Positions 7,964 through 16,873 of a stretch of DNA of 64,000 nucleotides are shown in pieces. The stretch is taken from the NCBI RefSeq assembly GCF_003096095.1, contig NZ_CP015453.1, forward strand, positions 186,001 through 250,000. Reading direction: 5' to 3'. Position 1 is the stretch's first letter. Each line of letters starts with the position of its first letter. The DNA is from Dietzia psychralcaliphila (GTDB taxonomy: Bacteria > Actinomycetota > Actinomycetes > Mycobacteriales > Mycobacteriaceae). The notes beneath the pieces are model-generated. The model was not told the DNA's origin. It did no database searches and saw only the letters and a list, made by a program, of their open reading frames with translations. A program made the translations under genes and the position numbers.

Positions 7964-9070
7964 GTGACCACGCCCGACACCCCGAGCCCTCGGCCGCTCC
8001 CCGCAGCCCCGCACTCTGCAGCCCCGCACTCTGCAGCCCCGCACTCTGCAGCCCCGCGCCCGGCCACCCCGTTGCTCATCGACACCTTCGGTCGCACCGG
8101 CCGCGACCTGCGCGTGTCGCTGACGGAGAAGTGCTCCCTGCGCTGCACGTACTGCATGCCGGAGGAGGGGCTGCCGCCCATCCCCGAGGCGGCGCGGATG
8201 ACCACCGACGAGGTGATCCGACTGGTCACGCTGGCGCATCACGAACTCGGGGTCCGCGAGGTCCGCTTCACCGGCGGTGAACCCCTGATGCGGCAGGACC
8301 TCGAGAGGATCGTCGCCGGAACCAGAGCGGCGTGCCCCGACCTCCCCATCGCCCTGACCAGCAACGGGGTGGGGCTCGAGCACCGGGTGGGCGCGCTGGT
8401 CGAGGCGGGGCTGGACCGGATCAACATCTCGCTGGACACGGTGAATCGCCTTGAGTTCGCCGAGCTCACGCGCCGCGACCGACTGCCCTCGGTACTCCGC
8501 GGGGTGCGGGCCGCGGTCGAGGCGGGACTCGACCCGGTCAAGGTTAACGCCGTCCCCATGCGGGCGACCCTGCCCGGGGCGCCCGACCTCCTGGAATGGG
8601 CGCTGGCCGAGGGGGTGCAGCTCCGATTCATCGAGGAGATGCCGCTCGACGCCGACAACACCTGGTCCCGGGTCGAGATGGTCACGGCCCAGGAGCTGCT
8701 CGACGTCCTCGGCGCGCGCTTCGACCTGGTCCCCGCCGGCCGCGAGGACCCGTCCGCACCGGCGGAGCTGTGGGAGGTGGTCGGGCACTCGGTGGCGGGG
8801 GCCCCGGCCCACGTCGGGGTGATCGCCACCGTCACCCGAAACTTCTGCGCGGCGTGTGACCGGACACGGTTGACCGCCGAGGGAACCGTGAGATCCTGCT
8901 TGTTCAGCGACGACGAGACCGACGTGTTGGGTGTTCTGCGTTCCGGGGCGCAGGACGCGGAGGTCGCCGAGGTCTGGCGCGGGGCGATGTGGGGTAAGCA
9001 GGCAGGGCACGGAATCGGCGGGACGGCGTTCCATCGACCGCGCCGGTCGATGGGCGCGATTGGTGGATGA
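7964..9070 (+). CDS. moaA: GTP 3',8-cyclase MoaA
   Basis: 368-aa radical-SAM enzyme that, with MoaC, converts GTP to cyclic pyranopterin monophosphate, the first step of Moco synthesis. The N-terminal cluster motif is CSLRCTYC; the C-terminal second cluster is carried by [10 protein letters not shown] and a later [13 protein letters not shown] is the family GGEP motif. GTG 7964 follows GGAGGT at 7954-7959. The protein opens with an Ala/Pro/His-rich tandem repeat not found in the catalytic fold. It lacks the usual C-terminal GG after MGAIGG plus residues only in the sense that it ends exactly ...MGAIGG, which is the functional Gly-Gly tail of MoaA. moaD and a modA-like gene follow. Confidence 0.95.
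   Translation: MTTPDTPSPRPLPAAPHSAAPHSAAPHSAAPRPATPLLIDTFGRTGRDLRVSLTEKCSLRCTYCMPEEGLPPIPEAARMTTDEVIRLVTLAHHELGVREVRFTGGEPLMRQDLERIVAGTRAACPDLPIALTSNGVGLEHRVGALVEAGLDRINISLDTVNRLEFAELTRRDRLPSVLRGVRAAVEAGLDPVKVNAVPMRATLPGAPDLLEWALAEGVQLRFIEEMPLDADNTWSRVEMVTAQELLDVLGARFDLVPAGREDPSAPAELWEVVGHSVAGAPAHVGVIATVTRNFCAACDRTRLTAEGTVRSCLFSDDETDVLGVLRSGAQDAEVAEVWRGAMWGKQAGHGIGGTAFHRPRRSMGAIGG
8003..8058 (+). repeat. 15-bp tandem repeat in the moaA 5' end
   Basis: Three perfect 15-bp units GCAGCCCCGCACTCT (8003-8017, 8018-8032, 8033-8047) and a degenerate fourth, encoding Ala-Ala-Pro-His-Ser repeats in the N-terminal tail of MoaA. The unit is a multiple of three, so copy-number changes would keep the frame. 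Confidence 0.95.
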
Positions 9071-9124
9071 CTTGTCATCAAAATGCACGCCGGCGTGTCG
9101 GGGACAGAGGATAGAGTTGACACC

Positions 9125-9388
9125 GTGAGCAGGACATCGAGAATGATCACCGTGGGGTACTACGCGGCGGCGGAGGACGCGGCCGGGACAGCTCGTGAGC
9201 GCATCCACACGGACGCGATGACCGTCGGTGAACTCGCCCGCGAGGTCTGTGAACGGCACGGTGAGCCGCTGGCCAGCATCGTCACCGTCTCGTCGTTTCT
9301 GATCGGCGAGGAGACCACGCGCGACCCCCACGCATCGATCGACGGCGTCTCCGTGATCGACGTCCTGCCCCCGTTCGCCGGAGGTTGA
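9125..9388 (+). CDS. moaD: Molybdopterin synthase small subunit MoaD
   Basis: 87-aa ubiquitin-like sulfur carrier that, with MoaE, adds the dithiolene sulfurs to precursor Z. It ends in FAGG, the C-terminal Gly-Gly that is adenylated and thiocarboxylated. The preceding DGVSVIDVLPPFAGG tail is typical of the family. GTG 9125 gives the usual length; ATG 9143 is an alternative start. It lies 54 bp after moaA and 3 bp before the modA-like gene, indicating one transcript. No moaE or moaC is visible here. Confidence 0.88.
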   Translation: MSRTSRMITVGYYAAAEDAAGTARERIHTDAMTVGELAREVCERHGEPLASIVTVSSFLIGEETTRDPHASIDGVSVIDVLPPFAGG

Positions 9389-9391
9389 TCG

Positions 9392-10198
9392 GTGGGACGC
9401 CGTCAGGGGGTCGCGGTGGTGGGCGTCGCCCTGGTGTGTTCCGGTTTCGCATGTGCGACCGAGGAGCCGAAGGCAGCCGTCCCCGTCTCGCTCGGGGTCG
9501 CGGCCGCGCCGTCGCTGTCGGAGGCGTTCATCGAGATCATCGGTATCTTCGAGGAGGAGAACCCCGAGGTCCGGGTCCATCTCGAGCTGGGACGGTCGGA
9601 CGACATCGCGGAGGGGTTGTCCGACCGCAATGACCTCAACGTCTTCGCCTCCGCGAGCGAGGAAGCCATGGCTCTGGCCGTGGAGCGGCGAACAGCCACT
9701 GACCCGCAGATCTTCGCGGGGAACCACGTGGTCGTGGCGGTCCCGTCCGGCAACTACCGCGGCGTGCGCGGGCTGGGTGACCTCGCGCGACCGGAACTGC
9801 GCGTGGGCCTGTGCGCACTGGACGCCCCGTGTGGCAAAGCGACCGAGAAGCTTCTCGCCGCCGCCGGAGTGAGGCCGACGGACGTGACGTGGGAATCCGG
9901 TTCGCGTGCCCTCAGCGCCCGGCTCGCGGACAACGAGATGGACGTCGGGCTCGTCTACCGCACCGACGTGGCGAGCTCGAACGGGTGGGTGGCGCCCGTC
10001 GGACTCGAGGGACGCGAACGGGACCTGATGCAGGCCGCCGGTACGGTTCGGTATGTCCTGGCCCGCGTGCCAGGTGGGGAGAACGGGCCCGGTGGCGAGG
10101 CGGAACGGGTCGCGGCTGACGAGTTCCGCCAGCTGGTGTCCTCCGATCGGGGCCGCCGGGCACTCGAGAGTGCCGGGCTTGAACCACTACCGGAGTGA
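9392..10198 (+). CDS. modA: Molybdate-binding ModA-like lipoprotein
   Basis: 268-aa periplasmic oxyanion-binding protein. A short signal peptide ends at lipobox GFAC (Cys 21). The fold of type II periplasmic binding proteins is indicated by LGVAAAPSLSEAFIEI, VFASASEEAM, the hinge segment VGLCALDAPCGKATEKLL, and EMDVGLVYRTDV, all ModA signatures. It begins 3 bp after moaD, so it is transcribed with moaA-moaD. The ModB permease and ModC ATPase expected to work with it are not next to it: the following gene is hmp on the other strand. Molybdate is the likely ligand from sequence and neighbours; tungstate is possible. Confidence 0.88.
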   Translation: MGRRQGVAVVGVALVCSGFACATEEPKAAVPVSLGVAAAPSLSEAFIEIIGIFEEENPEVRVHLELGRSDDIAEGLSDRNDLNVFASASEEAMALAVERRTATDPQIFAGNHVVVAVPSGNYRGVRGLGDLARPELRVGLCALDAPCGKATEKLLAAAGVRPTDVTWESGSRALSARLADNEMDVGLVYRTDVASSNGWVAPVGLEGRERDLMQAAGTVRYVLARVPGGENGPGGEAERVAADEFRQLVSSDRGRRALESAGLEPLPE

Positions 10199-10247
10199 CC
10201 TGTGTCTGGCCACCGTGTACGGGCGCCGTCTCCCGCTGTCCGCTGGA

Positions 10248-11525
10248 CTACAGCAGCCAGTCGTTGGGGGCGAACAGCTCCGCGTGGAGTCGTTGCTCGG
10301 GCACGCCGGCCTCGATGAACGCCGGGCGCAGTGCCTGGAGGAAGCCGGTGGATCCGCAGAGGAACACGTGCGCGCCCTCGGGTAGATCGACGGAGGACAG
10401 GTCCATGACGCCGTGGTGGACCGCGCCCGGTCCGGTGACGGTGTCCGCGTCCTGCTCGTACCAGGTGTGCACCTCGGCGTCGGCGAGCAGTGAGGACTCG
10501 CCGGCCACCTCGTCGGCCAGAACGTGCTGGTCGGGCGAGCGGTCGGCGTGCAGGACCACGACCCGGCGGGGATCGTCGGTCGCGGACAGGTGCGCGATCA
10601 TGCCGAGCATGGGGGTGATGCCGATCCCGGCCGAGCACAGGACGACCGGCGCGGGGTCCCGGCCCGCCCCGATCCCGGCGGCATCCAGGACCAGGTCCCC
10701 GAACGGCAGGGTCACCTGGAGGGTGGTGCCCACACGGGCGGTGGCGTGCAGCCAGCCCGAGACCTCGCCGGCGGGGCAGGTGCTCTCGCCCCGGGTGTCC
10801 TCGTCGACCCGGCGGACGCCGATCCGCCACGTGCCGTCACCCGGCGCCGTGGACAGCGAGTACTGGCGCAACTGGCGCGCGCCGTCGGGAAGCACCACTC
10901 CGACGGAGGTGTACTGGCCGGGTCGGAAGTCGGGGAGCGGCTGACCGTCGGGCCCCCCGAGGGTGAGCACGACGACGGAATCGGTGACGTCCTCCCGGCT
11001 GATCACGGTGGCGGTCCGGAAGACGTCCCCCGGCTCGACCTCGGACTCGGCGTAGAGGGCGTTCTCGAAGTCCACCAGGACCGCGGCCATGATCCAGTAC
11101 ACCTCGTCCCATGCGGCCGCGATCTCCGGCGTGATCGCCTCGCCCAGCACCTCCACGATCGCGGCGAACAGGTTGTCGTGGACCACCTGGTACTGATCAG
11201 CGGTGATGCCGAGGCTCGCGTGCTTGTGGCCGATCCGGGAGAGCATGTCGACCGGGCTCTTCCCGTCCACCAGCATCGTCGCGAAGGTGGCGATGGAGGC
11301 GGCGAGCGCGCGCTGCTGGGCGCCCAGCTTCTGGTTGCCGCGGTTGAAGGTGTCGCGCAGCAGTTCGGGGTGCTTGCCGAACATCGTCCGGTAGAAGACC
11401 GGGGTGATCTCGTCGATGTGCGCTCCGATGACCGGGAGCGTGTCGCGGATGATCTGGACGTGGTGGGGCGACAGTTCCCGCGGCTGGGCGAGGATCGTCT
11501 CGAGCGAGGTGAGCGACGTGGTCAT
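10248..11525 (-). CDS. hmp: Flavohemoprotein (nitric oxide dioxygenase)
   Basis: 425-aa soluble enzyme that oxidises NO to nitrate using O2 and NADPH. The N-terminal globin domain (about residues 1-140) carries the proximal-His segment RIGHKHASLGI; the FAD-binding domain has RQYSLS; the NAD-binding domain has CSAGIGITPMLG and ends with FLCGSTGF. The order and length match E. coli Hmp. It follows the NsrR-like regulator by about 100 bp on the same strand, the expected NO-sensing arrangement. Start ATG 11525 is followed by a canonical N-terminus. Confidence 0.96.
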   Translation of the reverse strand: MTTSLTSLETILAQPRELSPHHVQIIRDTLPVIGAHIDEITPVFYRTMFGKHPELLRDTFNRGNQKLGAQQRALAASIATFATMLVDGKSPVDMLSRIGHKHASLGITADQYQVVHDNLFAAIVEVLGEAITPEIAAAWDEVYWIMAAVLVDFENALYAESEVEPGDVFRTATVISREDVTDSVVVLTLGGPDGQPLPDFRPGQYTSVGVVLPDGARQLRQYSLSTAPGDGTWRIGVRRVDEDTRGESTCPAGEVSGWLHATARVGTTLQVTLPFGDLVLDAAGIGAGRDPAPVVLCSAGIGITPMLGMIAHLSATDDPRRVVVLHADRSPDQHVLADEVAGESSLLADAEVHTWYEQDADTVTGPGAVHHGVMDLSSVDLPEGAHVFLCGSTGFLQALRPAFIEAGVPEQRLHAELFAPNDWLL

Positions 11526-11627
11526 GCGGGTCTCCTTCTGTGGGTGTGTGGCTGTGGACGTGAGGGGGCTGCCCGGGTACCTGACGGGCCGGACTGCGAG
11601 GGGGTGTGGGTGGGTGGACGGGACCGG

Positions 11628-12068
11628 TTAGGGGGCGGGTCCCAGGCTGAGCAGGACCTGCCGGGTCGGGGTGTGGACGATGCCCGCGACAGTGAGTGGA
11701 TCGAGGGCGGCGAAGAACGCCTCGCGGGCATCGGCCAGGGCGCGGCGGAGACTGCAGTTGCCGGCCAGTGGGCAGGGCGCCGGACCCTCGCACTGCACGA
11801 CCTCGCCCGGCCCCTCGAGCTCACGCAACAGTTGCCCGACGGACGCCTGGCGGCCGGCTTCGGTGATCGCGAGCCCGCCTCCCCGTCCCCGCCGGGACTC
11901 GACGAGGCCGAGCTCCACGAGTCGGGACACCGTCTTGGCCATGTGACTGGTCGAGGCGTTCACCGACTCCGCGATGACCCCGGCTGTCATCCGGTCACCG
12001 CGGCCGTCGGCGACGGCGAGTCGCATGAGGGCGCGGAGCGCGAGATCGGAGAACCTGGACAACTGCAC
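11628..12068 (-). CDS. nsrR: NsrR-like Rrf2-family nitric oxide regulator
   Basis: 146-aa DNA-binding repressor with a winged-helix N-terminus (QLSRFSDLALRALMRLA) and the three cluster cysteines in CEGPAPCPLAGNC, the spacing used by Fe-S NsrR proteins to sense NO. I chose GTG 12068, which starts the protein at the conserved QL-R-F-D motif; a longer ATG at 12107 adds 13 unconserved residues. The gene is directly upstream of hmp, so it most likely represses hmp and itself. It is divergent from cobQ across a 190-bp gap. No clear ribosome-binding site is seen, so a leaderless transcript is possible. Confidence 0.9.
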   Translation of the reverse strand: MQLSRFSDLALRALMRLAVADGRGDRMTAGVIAESVNASTSHMAKTVSRLVELGLVESRRGRGGGLAITEAGRQASVGQLLRELEGPGEVVQCEGPAPCPLAGNCSLRRALADAREAFFAALDPLTVAGIVHTPTRQVLLSLGPAP

Positions 12069-12261
12069 GACGCCGAGCGTGCCATATTGCGAACCTGCAG
12101 AGCGCATTTGTGGGTGGTGATCTCAAATACGTACTGAGCTGGGCATTTAGCGGGCCCTCCACCTGCAGGGACGAGACATCGGCTACGTCACCCCGAGCCG
12201 AAGCAGCCGCCGTGGAGGACCTCGACGGGGGTGGGGGAGGGCGCGGCTAGGATCGATCCCC

Positions 12262-13752
12262 ATGGCAGCCTCCCTCCTCGTCGCCGGCACCACGTCGGAT
12301 GCCGGGAAGAGCGTGGTGGTGACCGCACTGTGCCGGGCGTTCGCCCGGCGGGGTATCCGGGTGGCGCCGTTCAAGGCACAGAACATGTCCAACAACTCGA
12401 TGGTCGTCCCGGGGCCGGCAGGGTTCGGGGAGATCGGGCGCGCGCAGTGGATCCAGGCGCTCGCGGCGCGTGCCGAGCCCGAGGTGGCCATGAACCCGGT
12501 GCTGCTCAAACCGGGCGGCGACCGGCGTAGCCATGTGGTGGTGATGGGCCGACCCGCCGGGTCGGTCTCGTCCCGGGACTTCGTCGACGGCCGCGCGCAC
12601 CTCGCTGCCGCCGCCCACGCCGCGTACGACGACCTGGCCGACCGGGTCGACCTGGTGCTGTGCGAGGGCGCGGGCAGCCCCGCCGAGATCAACCTCCGAG
12701 CCGGCGACTACGTCAACATGGGACTCGCGCGGCACGCCGACATGCCGGTGGTCGTGGTGGGCGACATCGACCGCGGGGGAGTATTCGCCGCGATGTACGG
12801 CACGGTGGCGCTGCTGGACGCCGCCGACCAACGGCTCGTGGCCGGCTTCGTCGTCAACAAGTTCCGCGGTGACCCGTCGCTCCTCGAACCCGGGCTCGAC
12901 CACCTCGAGCAACTCACGGGTCGGCGGGTCCACGGGGTGCTTCCCTGGAGCCCCGACGTGTGGCTGGACTCCGAGGACGCGCTGGACCTGGCGGGCCGCC
13001 GCGCCGACCCCGGGCGTTCCCTCCGGGTCGCCGTGATCCGGCTTCCGCGGATCAGCAACTTCACCGACGTCGACGCCCTGGGGCTGGAGCCGGACGTCGA
13101 CGTGGAGTTCGTCACCGACCCCCGGACCGTCCGGGGTGCGGACCTGGTGGTCCTGCCCGGCACGCGCGCGACCATCGACGACCTGGCATGGCTTCGCTCC
13201 CGCGGCCTCGACCGCGCAGTGATCGATCACGCCCGCGCCGGGGGATCGGTGTTCGGGATCTGCGGCGGGTTCCAGATGCTCGGGCGCCTCGTGCGCGACC
13301 CGGAGGGGGTCGAGGGGTCCGAGGGTACGGAGGTCGAGGGCCTCGGACTGCTGGACGTGGAGACGGAGTTCGGCGCGGAGAAGGTCCTCCGCCTGCCGAC
13401 GGGGACGGCCCTCGGACACCCGGCCGCCGGATACGAGATCCACCACGGACGGATCGGCCTCGGCGCGGACGAGGAGTTCCTCGGGGGCGCGCGACGCGGC
13501 GGCGTGGCGGGCACGATGTGGCACGGCAGCCTGGAATCGGATGGGTTCCGCCAGGCCTACCTCGCCGAGGTGGCGGGCCGTGTGGGGCGTACGCGGGAAC
13601 CCTCGGGGGTCGACTTCGCGGCCGCACGCGAGCGTCGCCTGGACCTGCTGGGGGATCTGGCGGAGGAGCACCTCGACCTGGACGCGCTGCTGGAGCTGGC
13701 CCGGGACGGCGCGCCGGACCTGCCGGCCCTGCAGCCGGGAGCGGGACGATGA
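12262..13752 (+). CDS. cobQ: Cobyric acid synthase CobQ
   Basis: 496-aa glutamine-dependent amidotransferase that amidates carboxylates b, d, e and g of adenosylcobyrinic a,c-diamide. The N-terminal nucleotide-binding part has GTTSDAGKS and [10 protein letters not shown]; the C-terminal class I glutamine amidotransferase domain has the nucleophile motif [10 protein letters not shown]. Length and domain order match the family. ATG 12262 starts the conserved sequence directly. Its stop overlaps the cobK start (ATGA). No B12 riboswitch precedes it, unlike the other cobalamin operons here. Confidence 0.95.
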   Translation: MAASLLVAGTTSDAGKSVVVTALCRAFARRGIRVAPFKAQNMSNNSMVVPGPAGFGEIGRAQWIQALAARAEPEVAMNPVLLKPGGDRRSHVVVMGRPAGSVSSRDFVDGRAHLAAAAHAAYDDLADRVDLVLCEGAGSPAEINLRAGDYVNMGLARHADMPVVVVGDIDRGGVFAAMYGTVALLDAADQRLVAGFVVNKFRGDPSLLEPGLDHLEQLTGRRVHGVLPWSPDVWLDSEDALDLAGRRADPGRSLRVAVIRLPRISNFTDVDALGLEPDVDVEFVTDPRTVRGADLVVLPGTRATIDDLAWLRSRGLDRAVIDHARAGGSVFGICGGFQMLGRLVRDPEGVEGSEGTEVEGLGLLDVETEFGAEKVLRLPTGTALGHPAAGYEIHHGRIGLGADEEFLGGARRGGVAGTMWHGSLESDGFRQAYLAEVAGRVGRTREPSGVDFAAARERRLDLLGDLAEEHLDLDALLELARDGAPDLPALQPGAGR

Positions 13753-14486
13753 TCCTCGTGCTGGGCGGGACCGCCGAGGCCCGCGAGCTGGCCGTGCTGT
13801 TGCAGGACGCAGGTCACGAGTTCACCTCGTCCCTGGCGGGGCGGGTGGCGCGCCCACGACTGCCCGTGGGCGAGGTCCGTATCGGCGGTTTCGGCGGGGC
13901 CGAGGGGCTCTGCGACCACCTCGCTGCACACGGTGTGCGGGCGGTCGTGGACGCGACGCACCCGTTCGCGGCGGGGATCTCCGCCAACGCCGCCGCCGCG
14001 TGCTCCGAGACCGGCGTGCCCCTGCTCCGGCTCGAGCGGCCGGGGTGGTCGACGGCCCCCGGTGCCGACCGGTGGCACTGGGTGTCGGGGCACGACGAGG
14101 CGGCGTCGACCGCGGCGGAGCTCGGCGATCGCCCGTTCCTGACCATCGGTCGGCAATCCCTGGGACGCTTCACCGGGCCGCTCGCCGGGCACGAGGCGCT
14201 GGTGAGGGTGGTCGACCCGCCGGACCGCGCGATCCCCGCCCGGTGGCGGCTCCTGCTGGACCGGGGTCCCTACTCGGCCGACGGCGAGCGGGGGCTGTTC
14301 ACCGGGCACGCTGCGGACGTGCTGGTGACCAAGGACTCCGGCGGATCCTTCACGTGGCCGAAGATGGCGGTGGCCGCCGAACTCGGGCTGCCGGTGGTCG
14401 TGGTCAGCCGGCCGGGGGCCGCGCCGGGCGTGGAGGTCGTGGTCGACGCGGTGGCCGCCGCGGAGTGGGTCAGCGCACTGTCCTGA
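13749..14486 (+). CDS. cobK: Precorrin-6A reductase CobK
   Basis: 245-aa NADPH-dependent enzyme that reduces precorrin-6A to precorrin-6B. It opens with [15 protein letters not shown], the family's nucleotide-binding turn, and contains [17 protein letters not shown] and [14 protein letters not shown], both CobK/CbiJ signatures. The ATG overlaps the cobQ stop by four bases, so translation is coupled. Supplies the substrate for CobL, encoded 5 kb away. Confidence 0.95.
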   Translation: MILVLGGTAEARELAVLLQDAGHEFTSSLAGRVARPRLPVGEVRIGGFGGAEGLCDHLAAHGVRAVVDATHPFAAGISANAAAACSETGVPLLRLERPGWSTAPGADRWHWVSGHDEAASTAAELGDRPFLTIGRQSLGRFTGPLAGHEALVRVVDPPDRAIPARWRLLLDRGPYSADGERGLFTGHAADVLVTKDSGGSFTWPKMAVAAELGLPVVVVSRPGAAPGVEVVVDAVAAAEWVSALS

Positions 14487-14499
14487 GGACCTGCGGTCG

Positions 14500-14634
14500 G
14501 TGAACGCCTCCCGCTCGACCATCATCAACCGGATCGAGGCGGACAGCCCGACGGGGCTCGTCCTGGAGGAGGAGTGGTACGAGGGACCGACCGCGGCCGA
14601 CTTCGAGTTCACCGAGGCCTGCTACCTGATGTAG
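14500..14634 (+). other. Unrecognised short acidic ORF after cobK
   Basis: A GTG-started frame of 44 codons, 13 bp after cobK, encodes an acidic peptide with LVLEEEWYEG and DFEFTEACYLM at its end. The amino-acid composition is protein-like rather than the Arg/Pro-rich pattern of antisense frames in this genome. The frame is also open upstream into the end of cobK. It could be a small gene or the C-terminal remnant of a lost gene. I do not recognise it. Confidence 0.3.
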
Positions 14635-14711
14635 CCATCTGCTGTCACCGAGTGGTGACGCCGGGGCCACCGCCCGGCAGGGTGGTGCCCCCTCAGCTCA
14701 CCTGGACCGGT

Positions 14712-16265
14712 TCATACGGACCGTATGTCGACAACCGCCGACATGCGGTCCGTATCGCCGTCGGTACGCGGTCCCGCGACGGACGTCGCCGTCGCCCCGG
14801 CGGCGTGCCGGGTGACCGCCGCCGCGAAGCGCGCCGCGAGCGACGGGTGCCCGGCCCAGTGGGTGTGGAGGTACGACGCGTGCAGGGTGTCGGTCGCGAA
14901 GCCCTCGTCGCGCTCGGGTCCCGTCCACGCCCCGCGCATCCCCGCCCCGCTCATTTCCGCGCCGCCTATTCCCGCCGAGGAGTGTCCGGCGCCGGGGGTG
15001 ACGGTGGTGCGGTGGAACTCGTGGCCGGTGACCTCGGTGCCCGCCGCCGCCAGGAGATTCGTGCTCCGCGCGGTGACGCGACGGTAGCCGAGCGTGAGCC
15101 GGGGGGACATTGCCGCGTCCGCCGGGACCGCACCGATCATCGGGGCCTCGTCGAGGGTGCGACAGAGGTAGAGCAGGCCCGCGCACTCGGCCACCGTCGG
15201 CACGCCGGCGCCGAGGGCGGTCCGCAGGGCCGTGAGCATCGGCCGGTTGGCGGCCAACCCCGCGGCGTGCACCTCAGGGAACCCCCCGCCGAGGTAGATC
15301 CCCGCAGTTCCCTCGGGAAGTGCGGAGTCGGCGAGGGGGTCGAACACCGCCACGTCGCAGCCCGCGCTGTGGAGTAGCTCGACGGTCTCGGCGTAGCGGA
15401 ACGTGAAGGCGCGTCCCCCCGCCACGGCGACGACCGGCCGCCGGGGCCCGGACAACGCCAGTGCCGGCGGTCCCGAGTCGGGCAGGCCCCCCACCAGCGC
15501 CTCCTCCGCGGACCACGCCGAACCCCGCAGCGGCGGCGCCGCGTGGGCGAGCCGCATCACCGCGTCCAGGTCCACGGAGGCGGCGATGCGGCCGGCGAGG
15601 TGGTCGAGGCTGCTGGCGGCCCCCGGTCGCTCGGCCGCCGGGACCAGCCCGAGGTGGCGGGACGGCGCCGTGACGTCGTCGTCGCGACTGAGTACCCCGA
15701 GCACGGGGATCCCCAGCGGCTCGAGGGCCCGGCGGACCTCGTCGGAGTGCCGGAGGGATCCGGCCTTGTTGAGGATCACGCCGCCGATCCGGACGGTGGG
15801 GTCGAACGTGGCCATCCCCAGGACCACGGCCGCGATGCTGCGCGAGGCGTGAGAGATGTCCACCACGAGCAGTACCGGGGTGTCGGTGAGGCCGGCGACG
15901 TGGGCGGTGGAGGAGAAGCCGTCGCCCCCGATCTGGCCGTCGTACAGGCCCATCACGCCCTCGATCACGGCGACGTCGGCCGGGCGCGGCGCGGCCTGAG
16001 CGCCGTGCAGCAGGAGGGGAACGATTCTGTCCTCGCCGACCAGGTGTGGGTCCAGATTGCGGCCCGGCCGCCCGGTGGCGAGCTCGTGGTAGCCGGGGTC
16101 GATGTAGTCCGGTCCCACCTTGTGGCCGGAGACCGTGAGGCCCCTCCGGCGCAGCGCCGCCATGAGCCCGGTGGCGACGGTGGTCTTGCCGTGACCCGAC
16201 GCCGGGGCGGCCACGATCAACCGGGGCAGCTCGGTGCGCGACCCGCTGGACGAGGCGGTCACCAT
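14712..16265 (-). CDS. cobB: Cobyrinic acid a,c-diamide synthase CobB/CbiA
   Basis: 517-aa ATP- and glutamine-dependent amidase that acts on (hydrogeno)byrinic acid. N-terminal P-loop APASGHGKTT, then HKVGPDYIDPGYHELATGR and VIEGVMGLYDG are family hallmarks; the C-terminal amidotransferase part has VPTVAECAGLLYL with the catalytic Cys. ATG 16265 overlaps the cobO stop by seven bases; GTG 16262 is an alternative. Last gene of the riboswitch-controlled chelatase-cobO-cobB operon. A 15-bp perfect palindrome CATACGGACCGTATG (14713-14727) overlaps its stop codon; its role is unknown. Confidence 0.95.
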   Translation of the reverse strand: MVTASSSGSRTELPRLIVAAPASGHGKTTVATGLMAALRRRGLTVSGHKVGPDYIDPGYHELATGRPGRNLDPHLVGEDRIVPLLLHGAQAAPRPADVAVIEGVMGLYDGQIGGDGFSSTAHVAGLTDTPVLLVVDISHASRSIAAVVLGMATFDPTVRIGGVILNKAGSLRHSDEVRRALEPLGIPVLGVLSRDDDVTAPSRHLGLVPAAERPGAASSLDHLAGRIAASVDLDAVMRLAHAAPPLRGSAWSAEEALVGGLPDSGPPALALSGPRRPVVAVAGGRAFTFRYAETVELLHSAGCDVAVFDPLADSALPEGTAGIYLGGGFPEVHAAGLAANRPMLTALRTALGAGVPTVAECAGLLYLCRTLDEAPMIGAVPADAAMSPRLTLGYRRVTARSTNLLAAAGTEVTGHEFHRTTVTPGAGHSSAGIGGAEMSGAGMRGAWTGPERDEGFATDTLHASYLHTHWAGHPSLAARFAAAVTRHAAGATATSVAGPRTDGDTDRMSAVVDIRSV

Positions 16266-16873
16266 TCGATCCCCCGCTGGCCCTTCTGGCCGGCGTCCAT
16301 CGGGTGCTTGACCTTGGTCATCTCGGTGACCAGGTCGGCGACCTCGATCAGCCGGGGGTCGGCGTCGCGCCCGGTGATCACCACGTGCTGCCGACCGGGG
16401 CGCGAGGTCAACGTCTCCACCACGTCGTCGACGTCCACCCAGCCCCACTTCATGGGGTAGGTGAACTCGTCGAGCAGGTAGAGGTCGTGTCGCTCGGTGG
16501 CCAGCCGGCGTTTGATCTCGGCCCACCCCTCGGCGGCGTCCGCGGCGTGGTCGTCCTCGGTGCCGTCCTTGCGCGACCACGACCAGCCCGAGCCCATCTT
16601 GTGCCACTCGACGGGCCCGCCCTCGCCCTCCTCGGCATGCAGGCGGGCGAGGCGCTCCATCACCGTCTGCTCGCCGATGCGCCACTTGGCGGACTTGACG
16701 AACTGGAACACCCCGATGTCCCAGCCCTGGTTCCAGGCGCGCATGGCCAGGCCGAACGCGGCAGTCGACTTCCCCTTGCCTGGCCCGGTGTGGACCATGA
16801 TCAGCGGCTTGTTGCGGCGTTGCCGCGTACTCAGCCCGTCGTCGGGAACGATGGCCGGTTGTCCCTGCGGCAT
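16259..16873 (-). CDS. cobO: Corrinoid adenosyltransferase CobO
   Basis: 204-aa CobA/CobO-type ATP:co(I)rrinoid adenosyltransferase that forms the Co-C bond of adenosylcobalamin precursors. P-loop HTGPGKGKSTAAFG (near residues 28-41), FQFVKSAKWRIGE, LYLLDEFTYPM and HVVITGRDADPRLIEVADLV are characteristic. Its ATG shares one base with the chelatase stop (TGATG), and its stop overlaps cobB. Confidence 0.96.
   Translation of the reverse strand: MPQGQPAIVPDDGLSTRQRRNKPLIMVHTGPGKGKSTAAFGLAMRAWNQGWDIGVFQFVKSAKWRIGEQTVMERLARLHAEEGEGGPVEWHKMGSGWSWSRKDGTEDDHAADAAEGWAEIKRRLATERHDLYLLDEFTYPMKWGWVDVDDVVETLTSRPGRQHVVITGRDADPRLIEVADLVTEMTKVKHPMDAGQKGQRGIEW

Noticed and set aside
9117-9122. TTGACA resembling a -35 box before moaD
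   Set aside because: It lies within a few bases of the moaD start codon, so it cannot be the -35 of moaD's own promoter, and no -10 is spaced after it.
12108-12160. AT-richer patch upstream of nsrR as an NsrR operator
   Set aside because: AAATGC and GTATTT half-sites are present but do not form a convincing dyad.
14713-14727. 15-bp palindrome at the end of cobB
   Set aside because: Short, partly coding, with no nearby promoter; noted under cobB but not called a regulatory site.
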